Shown here: positions 27,718 through 36,700 of the stretch, one piece after another
Layout of the letters: each line of letters opens with the position of its first letter
How positions within the stretch are numbered: position 1 is the stretch's first letter
Origin: Clostridium punense
Lineage (GTDB): Bacteria > Bacillota > Clostridia > Clostridiales > Clostridiaceae
Reading direction: 5' to 3'
NCBI RefSeq assembly: GCF_017874425.1
Contig: NZ_JAGGLL010000013.1
Coordinates: 52,340-116,339, forward strand
DNA: 64,000 nt
Made by a program: the position numbers and the translations under genes
The notes under the pieces: generated by a model
Seen by the model: the letters and a program-made list of their open reading frames with translations, nothing else
Told to the model about the DNA's origin: nothing
Database searches by the model: none

Positions 27718-28719
27718 TTATTTATTCATAAAATAATTTTCAGCTGCCTTATATCCTTGGGTATAAAGAAAGTTGTAGGCTTCGTCCCCAGGAGATACGT
27801 TAAAGTTTACAGAGGATATTTCACCAGTATCTATGTCAATTGATCTATCAATATCTTGAGTATTTTCGTTATAAGAGTCCTGCTGAATTTTTGAAAAACA
27901 AAGGAATAGATTTAATATAAAATCTAAAAAGTTGTTGACTTCCTTATATTTTGTATGTCCCTTAAACCTTGCCCCTAAGGTTTGAGGATTAAACCTATAG
28001 ATGGTTTTGCCATTGATGGTAGGATAATCGAAAATATTTATGGGATAATTTCTCATAATTCCTCCATCAGAATAGATGTTTTTTAGATTTGAAGAAGCTT
28101 CAAAGGCATCATCTACAGTTATAGCTTCAAAAAATAAAGGGATAGACATTGAAATTCTAACAGCCTCTGCTACTTCCATATCAGGGGTAGTTGTATAAGA
28201 AAATACTTTGGAAGCCTTATAGGAAATATCAGTTCCAATTACATACAAGTCAAAGAAAGGTCTGTTATCCTTATGGATTGAAGGATTATTAAAATCTGCG
28301 AAGGTATAAGGAGGGGCCTTTTTACTTTTATCAAATTGGCTTTCAATATGAGTTTTTAACCATTGATAGAAGTATTCACTAGAAAACCAACCATAGTTTT
28401 TTACTAATCTATTAACACAGGCATAATCTCCATATATTTTGTCTAAGTAAAGCTTAACTTCATGAGGAATTATGTCTATAACTTTACTGTCGTATTTTTG
28501 AGGAACTTTTTTAAAATCCAATGAGTCAGCAATGTTTTTCACCTCTAGAAAAGGGAGATTAAAGCTAGTTATACATGCTGTTATTGCTCCCGCAGAGGTT
28601 CCTGCAACTCTTTTCACGTTTTCCATCATATTATTTTCGTATAAATATTGTAAAATTCCTAAATATGCAATTCCATGAATGCCTCCACCTTCAAAGACCA
28701 AATTTCTAATTTTATGCAT
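27718..28719 (-). CDS. Patatin-like phospholipase
   Basis: 333 residues from the ATG at 28719, which follows AGGTGATTTT; the frame extends to 28746 but without a ribosome site. The oxyanion glycine loop (EGGGIHGIAYLG), the nucleophile motif GTSAG (GxSxG) and the aspartate of the Ser-Asp dyad (SDGGIMRNYP) are all present. Such enzymes hydrolyse membrane phospholipid acyl chains, in bacteria often as toxins, defence effectors or lipid remodellers. No signal peptide; cytoplasmic. It stands alone. Confidence 0.92.
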   Translation of the reverse strand: MHKIRNLVFEGGGIHGIAYLGILQYLYENNMMENVKRVAGTSAGAITACITSFNLPFLEVKNIADSLDFKKVPQKYDSKVIDIIPHEVKLYLDKIYGDYACVNRLVKNYGWFSSEYFYQWLKTHIESQFDKSKKAPPYTFADFNNPSIHKDNRPFFDLYVIGTDISYKASKVFSYTTTPDMEVAEAVRISMSIPLFFEAITVDDAFEASSNLKNIYSDGGIMRNYPINIFDYPTINGKTIYRFNPQTLGARFKGHTKYKEVNNFLDFILNLFLCFSKIQQDSYNENTQDIDRSIDIDTGEISSVNFNVSPGDEAYNFLYTQGYKAAENYFMNK

Positions 28720-29276
28720 AAAATCACCTAATTTAAATATTTCCATTTAATATACTCTAGAAAGATTAAATAGGTTACAAGTAGTATTAATATTTTTTGT
28801 ACAAAGAGGTCTAGTAAATAAAAAAGTTAACTTGTTTAGCAATGTTGTACATAGTGAAATTATTCACCTTAAATTCATAAATTAATATAAAATCTCTGAA
28901 GTCTAATCAATATAGTGGTTTAAATGATGGTTTGCTTAAAAAAGTTCACTTTATAAAATATTTTTCTTTGTACAGCCATTATTTCTTATATAAGTTCGAA
29001 TAAACCTGTTTGTTCAAAATACATTAACTTTTCATAGATAATCGCCCTTTGAATGTAGTATTAATTGTCCCTATAATTAAAATTGGAGTATTTTTGATAA
29101 TCTAAAACTTACCTATTAGTTAATTAGAGGTTTACATAGTGTAGGCTTAAGTTATTCATTTTGAAAAAGCTTAAGGTAACAAAGCTAGGTTCTATGTATG
29201 AGTTAAGCTTTGAATTTAATTCCCTACAATTAATCTTCTAGACAAGGGTAATATATGAAAGCTGGTGTGTACAAAC
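28720..29276. other. Intergenic region between divergent genes
   Basis: 557 AT-rich bases between the patatin (minus) and MATE (plus) genes. A GGTTCTATGTATGAGTTAAG stretch at 29190 resembles part of the dispersed hairpin family. I see no gene or clear promoter. Confidence 0.5.
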
Positions 29277-30683
29277 ATGAATTTAAGTTTTTTAAAGCAA
29301 AATACAGAAAAAAGGCGTGAGTTAATATTAAATGGACCTATCCTCTCAACTCTTTTTTTACTATCAGCTCCTACACTAATGATGGGGTTAGTACAATCTA
29401 TAATGCCTATTATGGATGGTATTTTTATCAACAATATTGTAGGAACCATAGGTGCTAGTGCAATTACTTATTCAGGACCAATAATAAATATGACTGCTGC
29501 CATTGCTCAAGGGCTGAGTGTAGCTGCTATGGCTATGATTGGACAAATGAATGGTAGAGGTGATTATAAGGGAGCAAAACATGTTTCAACTCAAGTTGTA
29601 GTAGCTGCTTTCCTTATAGGGCTTTTAATGGCTCCAATACTTTATTTGTTATCTTACCCAGTATCAGGGCGTGTTGATGCACAAATTTCTCATGAAGTTT
29701 TCTTATATCTTTCTTTGAATTCCTTAACTTTACCTTTTTTATTTATGGAGGCTATATATAATGCTATTAAAAATGCTAATGGAAAACCAGAAGCTACATT
29801 TATAAGAATGGTATTGATGCTTGTTTTAAAATTTATATTTAATATATTATTTATTGCAGTTTTGCGTTTTGGGCTAATGGGAGCTATAATGTCTTCTTTT
29901 GCTTCAAACTTTCTTATTTGTTTTTGGATGTTTTACGAGTTATTTATTAAAAAAGGGGAGGATAGACTTATTCTCAAAGGCTTTAAATTCGATCTTAAAG
30001 TTTTGCGTAAACTAGTTAAAATAGGAATACCTTCAGTGCTATCCAGCTTAATGCTTAATTTGGGATTCTTTTTAATAAACAATGAAATTGAGAAATACGG
30101 TCCTGTAGTGTTAACAGGTCAAGGAATTGCAGGAAGCATAACTTCCGTTTGCTTTATACTTCCTTCAGCTTTTGGGTCAGCAGTAACCACCATGGTAAGT
30201 ATGAATGTGGGAGCTGGACAGGGGGATAAAGCACGTAGATCTTGCATTCAAGGCTGTATAGTTAGTGCTGTTACTGCAGCTTTATTAATTATTATTGTAG
30301 TGCCCTTATCCTCACATTTAACGGTATTGTTTACAAGTCAGCGAGATGTACTAGAAATTGCCAATAAATCACTTCATATATATACCTACTCAGTTATTGG
30401 TTTTGGTATTTGTATGGTTCAACAAGGAGCCTTTATAGGACTTGGTCGTACAGGAATACCTCTGGTTATGGGAATTCTTAGAATATGGCTTTTAAGATAT
30501 GTATTTATCTTAGCGACGGAACATGTTCTTGGATTCTACTCAGTATTCTGGGGAAACCTATTCTCTAACTATATGGCAGCTGTAATTATTACCGTTTTAA
30601 TGATGAGAGTAAAATGGGTTTCTGCAATAACAACCAAGAATAATATTATTTCTGAAAAAAAGATTGTAATAGCCGAAAAATAA
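29277..30683 (+). CDS. MATE-family efflux transporter
   Basis: About 468 residues with 12 membrane helices, in the MepA/DinF-like branch of the multidrug and toxic compound extrusion family: the opening GPILSTLFLLSAPTLMMGLV, IMDGIFINNIVG, and AIAQGLSVAAMAMIGQMNG are typical. Sodium- or proton-driven drug or metabolite export is expected. Start uncertain: ATG 29277 or GTG 29265, neither with a good ribosome site. The NRPS cluster lies 1.5 kb downstream; a role in exporting its product is possible but unproven. Confidence 0.92.
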   Translation: MNLSFLKQNTEKRRELILNGPILSTLFLLSAPTLMMGLVQSIMPIMDGIFINNIVGTIGASAITYSGPIINMTAAIAQGLSVAAMAMIGQMNGRGDYKGAKHVSTQVVVAAFLIGLLMAPILYLLSYPVSGRVDAQISHEVFLYLSLNSLTLPFLFMEAIYNAIKNANGKPEATFIRMVLMLVLKFIFNILFIAVLRFGLMGAIMSSFASNFLICFWMFYELFIKKGEDRLILKGFKFDLKVLRKLVKIGIPSVLSSLMLNLGFFLINNEIEKYGPVVLTGQGIAGSITSVCFILPSAFGSAVTTMVSMNVGAGQGDKARRSCIQGCIVSAVTAALLIIIVVPLSSHLTVLFTSQRDVLEIANKSLHIYTYSVIGFGICMVQQGAFIGLGRTGIPLVMGILRIWLLRYVFILATEHVLGFYSVFWGNLFSNYMAAVIITVLMMRVKWVSAITTKNNIISEKKIVIAEK

Positions 30684-31138
30684 TCTAATGAGGTAGAGAT
30701 AGTGAAGTGAGATTGATTAGTGTCCATAAGGATTTTAAATTAATACTTAACTTTTAAAGGATAATACTTTGACTCTCTAAAAGTTGTTAAAATAATATAT
30801 AAAATTCAATAAGAATTATATAAAAGAATTACACTTTATCCTAAAATGTAGTTCTTTTATTCTTTTTATAGTAAAATTATCCTTTTTTCCTTATAAAGTG
30901 TATGCAAGTATTATTATCATAGAACTTGGCAATATGTTTTAAAATAACAATTGCAGGAGGTAAGTCATAAGTAAATGTTAATACATTTACTTTAACATAA
31001 TAAAATATGAATATTATAAAAAGTTATTTACAAAATTATGAATTATATTACATATTGAGGGTTATCAAGTAATATTTGACAAAAAGTAAGTATAAGTATA
31101 TACTATTTAAGGATTTAATTTTGAAGGGATGGGGATTT
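30684..31138. other. Intergenic region with terminator
   Basis: 455 bases. It holds the MATE terminator at 30822-30866, then AT-rich DNA that ends in GAAGGGATGGGG before the lipoprotein start. No other feature seen. Confidence 0.55.
30822..30866 (+). terminator. Intrinsic terminator
   Basis: AAAAGAATTACA (30822-30833) and TGTAGTTCTTTT (30847-30858) form a 12-bp stem with one wobble, followed by TATTCTTTTT. Confidence 0.75.
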
Positions 31139-31780
31139 ATGAGAAATTTTAAAAAAATGCTAATTGTATATCTTACACTATGTCTATTCTTTGCTGTAGG
31201 TTGTAGTGCCAAAGAAAAGGTTACACCTGACATGACAGCTACAAGTATGTTTGATTTCTTTATCAAGGGAGATAAAGAAGCCATAGCAAAAATTAATGTA
31301 CCAAATGAAGAAATTGATGCTTCAGCAAAGATTCAAAAAGATACCACGATTTCTTTAGTTAAGAACAACTTAAAGTCTAGTGGTATAGAAGTTAAGGAAG
31401 AGAAGCTAGAAGAGCTTTATAATGTACGCGCAGAAGCTTTAAAAAAATTGACATGCACCTCAGAAATAATTTCGCAAGCAGAAGACAGTGCAGAAGTAAG
31501 AATAAAATCTACATATATAGATGAGGTTGCTATTGATAACAAAGCAGCAGATGATGCATTGGAAACAGTAAAGCAAATGGGGCTTACTGATCAAAAAGAG
31601 GCTATAAACAAAGTTGGAGATGAGTACGTTAAGAATTTAATAAATGGTTATCAAAGTGCTTCACCTTCACAAGACACAAAGGAAAAGATATTCAAATTTA
31701 CAAAAAAAGATAAGATTTGGCTACCTCAAAGCATGGTTGAGTTTGGAAATGGAATAGGTTTATTAGCTGCTGGACAGTAA
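31139..31780 (+). CDS. DUF5105-like lipoprotein
   Basis: 213 residues from the ATG at 31139 after GAAGGGATGGGG; the longer frame from 31076 lacks a ribosome site. The signal peptide ends in the lipobox AVGC. The mature part resembles the DUF5105 lipoproteins of Firmicutes (MTATSMFDFFIKGDKEAI at the start, internal helical repeats, and a C-terminal FTKKDKIWLPQS). Surface-anchored and of unknown function. Single-gene unit closed by a strong terminator. Confidence 0.82.
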   Translation: MRNFKKMLIVYLTLCLFFAVGCSAKEKVTPDMTATSMFDFFIKGDKEAIAKINVPNEEIDASAKIQKDTTISLVKNNLKSSGIEVKEEKLEELYNVRAEALKKLTCTSEIISQAEDSAEVRIKSTYIDEVAIDNKAADDALETVKQMGLTDQKEAINKVGDEYVKNLINGYQSASPSQDTKEKIFKFTKKDKIWLPQSMVEFGNGIGLLAAGQ

Positions 31781-31907
31781 ACATAAAATACTTTTAATAA
31801 TAACTTTGCAATTAACAAATAATTATTGTGGATATACTACTTTTTTATAAAAAGGTAGAAGTAGTAATTTAATAATCTATATACTAATATCTATATGTTT
31901 AGCAAAT

Positions 31908-31947
31908 AAAAAGCTTCTTAAGATTTTTCTTAAGAAGCTTTTTTTAG
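31908..31947 (+). terminator. Intrinsic terminator
   Basis: AAAAAGCTTCTTAAG (31908-31922) and CTTAAGAAGCTTTTT (31929-31943) form a perfect 15-bp stem with a T-rich tail. Confidence 0.88.
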
Positions 31948-32151
31948 GCCAGCATGGGAGTATGTGAATAGAAGAAAAAACTATTGCAAATAGCCAATAG
32001 GTCTATATTTACAAATACCTATTTTGAACTGTTAGGATATACATCCATTGTTTTCGAGGCCTTGCAAATTCCTAAAGAGTAAAGAAAAATGTGGAAATGT
32101 TAACAAATTGTAAAATGTGGTTTATTATACACAATATGACAGAATGCTGCA

Positions 32152-32175
32152 ACAAAACATTATATAATGTTTTGT
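32152..32175. promoter_or_regulatory. Perfect 24-bp palindrome, candidate operator of the NRPS operon
   Basis: Arms ACAAAACAT and ATGTTTTGT flank TATATA, 58 bases before the PPTase start. It contains TATAAT (32163-32168) and would overlap the -10 region. It resembles a dimeric repressor site; alternatively a short RNA hairpin. Confidence 0.5.
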
Positions 32176-32233
32176 GACAAGTATTATATGTAGGAAAATG
32201 ACTTTTTATGAATAAATATGATAGGAAAGATTT

Positions 32234-32926
32234 ATGAGGGTTTATGTAACTAAAATTAAGGAAGTTAGTGAAGAAATTTTAGAAGATCTTACTAGATTTA
32301 TATCTAAAGAAAAGAAGTCAAAGCTTCAAAAGTTAAAACATAGAGAGGATAAGCTAAGAAGTTTAGTTGGAGAAATCTTAGTAAGATATATAATCGCAGA
32401 AAACATAAGTATAAAGAACGGTGACATGATTTTTGAAACTAATATCTATGGAAAGCCTTTTTTAAGGGATTATTCAGATTTTCATTTTAATATTTCTCAT
32501 TCAGGAGACTATGTCCTATGTGCAATTGATAGTAAGCCAATTGGGATAGATATAGAGAAGGTAGTACCTATAGAATATGAAACTATTGCGTCTAACTTTT
32601 TCACAGTAAAGGAAATTAACTATATTAAGAGAGAAGATTTTAAAAATCAGATAAATAAATTCTATGAAATTTGGACTATAAAAGAAAGTTATGTTAAGGC
32701 TTACGGACAAGGACTAAATATGTGTATTAAGGACTTTTCTGTGGATTACAATAATCAGGAGCAGGCTACAGTAATTAGGGAAGAACAATATGATGAGTGT
32801 AATATAAAAAGTTTAAATTTGGAAGCTAGCTATAAAGTAGCAATTTGTTCCTTCAATCCAATAAATTTTAAACATGTCACTTTTATAGATGTAGAAAATT
32901 TAATTTGTAACTTTATATATACCTAA
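32234..32926 (+). CDS. Sfp-type 4'-phosphopantetheinyl transferase
   Basis: 230 residues. Converts apo to holo carrier proteins by moving phosphopantetheine from CoA to the carrier serine. The Sfp motifs are in order: FNISHSGDYVLCAID (P1b-like), PIGIDIEKV (Mg-binding aspartate) and FYEIWTIKESYVKAYGQGL (WxxKEAxxK). First gene of the biosynthetic operon; its obvious partner is the PCP domain of the NRPS downstream (Ser990). The start follows AGGAAAGATTT. Confidence 0.93.
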   Translation: MRVYVTKIKEVSEEILEDLTRFISKEKKSKLQKLKHREDKLRSLVGEILVRYIIAENISIKNGDMIFETNIYGKPFLRDYSDFHFNISHSGDYVLCAIDSKPIGIDIEKVVPIEYETIASNFFTVKEINYIKREDFKNQINKFYEIWTIKESYVKAYGQGLNMCIKDFSVDYNNQEQATVIREEQYDECNIKSLNLEASYKVAICSFNPINFKHVTFIDVENLICNFIYT

Positions 32927-32989
32927 ACCTATAATATAAAAGCATATAAATATTTTGAATATTAAGATAAACTTTACGAGGTGATTAAA

Positions 32990-33682
32990 ATGATACTATT
33001 TTGTTTGCCCTATGCTGGTGGATCAGAGGTAATATTTTATAAATGGAAAGACTTCATTGAGCCAACAATTGATTTTCAACCAATAGAACTAAAAGGGAGA
33101 GGAAGAAGAAAAGGGGAAGGAGTCTATGAAAACATAGAAGAAGCTATAGAAGATGTTTTTAATAAGATAAAAGATAAAATAGCTGACAATGAGTATGCTA
33201 TATTTGGGCATAGTTTGGGGAGCATTTTAGCCTTTGAACTTTATTATAAAATAAGTAAAAAAGGGCTAAGAAAGCCAAAACATATATTCCTTTCGGGGTG
33301 TAAAGATCCAAGCTGTGAACCTATGAAGGAAAAGGTAGATGATTTTCCTGATGAAGTCTTCATGGATAAGCTTATGGAGCTAGGAGGAACACCAGAGGAG
33401 CTAAAAAAAAATAAAGAGGTACTTGCTCTGTTTCTTCCTGTGCTAAAAAGCGATTTTAAGATTTGTGAGACATATATGCTCACTGTAAGAGAGGAAAAAA
33501 TTAAGTGTGATATTTCACTATTAAGTGGGGAAGAAGACCCTAATGCACCAAAAGATGTGAAGGCTTGGGAACAGTATGGCTGTGGCAGTATTAAGGCATA
33601 TAATTTTCAAGGAAACCATTTTTTTATAAATAATAACATAGAAAGAATAACTGAAATAATTAATAACACTTTAGTTAAATAG
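32990..33682 (+). CDS. Discrete (type II-like) thioesterase
   Basis: 230 residues of the alpha/beta-hydrolase GrsT/TesA type. Signature LFCLPYAGGSEVIFYKW at the N terminus, nucleophile elbow FGHSLGS, Asp in LSGEEDP and His in FQGNHFF complete the triad. The ATG at 32990 is chosen over the GTG at 32981 because GAGGTG sits eight bases upstream. Usually these proofread misprimed carriers; because the NRPS here lacks its own thioesterase, this protein might also release the product. Confidence 0.92.
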   Translation: MILFCLPYAGGSEVIFYKWKDFIEPTIDFQPIELKGRGRRKGEGVYENIEEAIEDVFNKIKDKIADNEYAIFGHSLGSILAFELYYKISKKGLRKPKHIFLSGCKDPSCEPMKEKVDDFPDEVFMDKLMELGGTPEELKKNKEVLALFLPVLKSDFKICETYMLTVREEKIKCDISLLSGEEDPNAPKDVKAWEQYGCGSIKAYNFQGNHFFINNNIERITEIINNTLVK

Positions 33683-33751
33683 TATTTGAGAAGAGTAAGA
33701 CAAAAGAAATAGATTCATTGCTTAAATTTTTGATTTTATGAGAGGTAAAAC

Positions 33752-36700
33752 ATGAACACCGAAAATATGACATTTTATAATTTAACCCACCCTCAAAAAA
33801 GAGTTTGGTATACTGCAAAAACAAATAGAAATTCATCCCTTCATAATCTTGGGGGGTGTTTGAAGATAAAAGAAAGTATTAAGGTTGAGGACTTAAAGAA
33901 AGTTCTAAATAAGATAGTAGAAATTAATGAAGGTCTAAGAATAAGAGTAACAGAAAAGGATGGACAACCACTTCAATATATAAGTGAATATAATGAAGCG
34001 ACTATAGATGTTGCTGATTTTAGTGGCTGTGAGAATCCAATAAAGCATCATAAACTTTGGGTAGAAAATATAATGAGAAAGGTGTTTCCTTTGGAAAATA
34101 GTCCACTATATTATTTTGCATTATATAAAATAAGTGAAAAGGAGTATGGAATACTTTTAAACATTCACCATATTATAGCTGATGGTTGGTCAATAAGCCT
34201 TATTCAAAAGCAAATATGCGATATATATGCAAGGTTAAATACCGAGGCAGGAAAAAACACAAATGAAGTATATTCATATATAGAGTATGTAAATAAAGAG
34301 AGTGAGTACTTAAGTTCTGAAAAATTCTTAAAAAATAAGAGGTATTGGAATGATAAGTTTAGCGATTTACCAGAGGGCAGTTTATATAGAACCACCCTTA
34401 GTGTACAGGGAAAAAGAGAAACTTTTGAATTAGATAGTGAGTTGTCAAATGATATTAAAGAATTTTTAAAAGTAAGGAAAAGCTCTTTAAACACCTTTTT
34501 TATAACAGTTTTTCTTATTTATGTGAACAAGACTAGTAATGAAAAGGATATTGCTCTTGGGGTTCCTGTATTTAATAGGTCTGGAAGCAAAGAAAAAAAT
34601 ATGATAGGAATGTTTACTAGTACAATGCCCTTTAGACTAAATTTAAATACGGACTTATCAATAAAAGAACTAATTAATGCTGTGAATCGTGAATTAAAGA
34701 TTTCTTTTATTAATCAAAGATATCCTTATGATTTGCTAATTAAAGATTTAGAATTAAGTAAGAAAGGGTTCGATAGTTTATTTAAATTTGCTGTGAACTA
34801 TTATAATTCCAAGTATGAAGATAATCTAGAGGGAATTGATATAGAAGTAGATGAGCATTACAATGGCAATCAAAGTTACTCCTTACAGCTAATAATAAAA
34901 GAATGGTTAGAAGGGCATATCACCTTAAGTTTTGATTATAAAGTTGCTGAATACTCTGAAGAAGATATTTCCATAATGAAGGATTATTTGATTAAAATAG
35001 CTAAGGAAATCCTGTCAAATGAGGACTCAAGAATAAAGGATATAAAACTTCTCAGTGAAGAAGAATTAAACTATAAGATTAAGGCTATTAATGCTACGGA
35101 CTACAAGTATCCTAAAGATAAAACTATAATTCAGTTATTTGAAGAACAAGTAAAAAAAACACCAAATAACATAGCTGTATCCTTTGAGGAAGAAACCCTG
35201 ACCTATAGACAGTTAAATGAAAGGTCAAATAAATTTGCAAATTACCTTAAGAGTGAAGGCGTAAAAGCACAGGATATAGTTGCAATTTTGGAAACTCATT
35301 CCTTAGAGTTGGTTATAAGTATTTTAGGAATTTTAAAGGTTGGAGCAGCTTATTTACCAATTGATCCTAGTAATCCTATAGAGAGAATTAAATATATTCT
35401 TGAAGATTCTAAAAGTGTAATTTTAATAAGTAATTTTCAGGTAGAAGAGCACCGTGAGTTACCTTGCAAATGGATTAATATAAAAAATGTAGATATAAGT
35501 TTCTTTGAAAAAGAGAATCTAAAGGAGAAAATCAATGTAGAAGATTTAGTTTATATTATTTATACTTCAGGGTCTACAGGTAAACCTAAAGGAGTAATGA
35601 TTGAGCATAGAGGGTTAGTGAATTATATTTGTTGGGCTGCTAAAATGTACTTAAAAGACAGGTCAGAAGTAGTTCCACTATATTCATCCATAGCCTTTGA
35701 CTTAACTGTAACCTCTATTTTTGCTCCTTTAGTATCAGGAAACCAAGTTATTGTATATGAGAAGAAGGATGATGAATTTGCATTATTTAAGATTTTGGAA
35801 GAAAACAAAGCAACAGTTATAAAGCTTACCCCTGCTCATTTAACCTTACTTAAGGATTTAGATAATACTCAATCTAAGGTTAAAAGACTTATAGTAGGGG
35901 GAGATGACTTAAAGGTTGCATTGGCAAGAGACATATATAAAAGCTTTGGTGGAAAGATAGAAATACTTAATGAATATGGACCTACTGAAACCGTTGTGGG
36001 ATGCATGATTCATAAATATGATTTTGAAAAGAATAATGACCTATCTGTACCAATTGGATATCCAGCAGATAATGTCCAAGTGTATATTCTTGATAAGGAT
36101 TATAATATTGTTCCAGATGGTACCGTTGGAGAATTATTTGTATCGGGGGATGGAGTTTCTAGAGGGTATATAAACAATGAAGCCTTAACTAGTAGTAAAT
36201 TTATAACTAATCCCTTCATTGAAAGCAAAAGCATGTATAGAACTGGTGATTTAGTAAGGTATTTGAAAAATGGATTAATAGAATACGTTGGTAGGGTTGA
36301 CAATCAGGTTAAACTAAGGGGATTTAGAATAGAAGTAGGTGAAATTGAGGAACACCTAATGAAAAATGAGAAAATAAAAGATGCTGTGGTAGTGTATAAA
36401 GAAAACCCATCAGGAAGTTATGGATTAGAAGCTTTTATAGTAAACCGAGAGGAAATAGAAACTTCTGAGATAAAGCAATGGTTATTAAGGTTTGTACCAC
36501 AATATATGATTCCAGGAAAGTTTATATTTTTAGACAGGCTTCCTTTAACTACCAATGGTAAAATTGACTATAAAGCTTTACCACAGAGCAGTGGAGAGGA
36601 AAAAGTGCTTATAAAAGGTGAAAGTACCGAAGAGAGAGCTTTAGTAAGTATCTTTGAAGAGGTTTTAGGAGTTAGCAATATCAGTATGAACGATGAGTTT

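Larger units (their letters stand above)
31781..32233. other. Intergenic region upstream of the NRPS cluster
   Basis: 453 bases: the terminator at 31908-31945, then the likely promoter region of the biosynthetic operon with a perfect 24-bp palindrome at 32152-32175. No gene. Confidence 0.6.

Noticed and set aside
29277..30683. MATE transporter as a member of the NRPS cluster (analogy to ClbM)
   Set aside because: It is separated by a terminator, 450 bases and an unrelated lipoprotein gene with its own terminator; the analogy alone is not enough.
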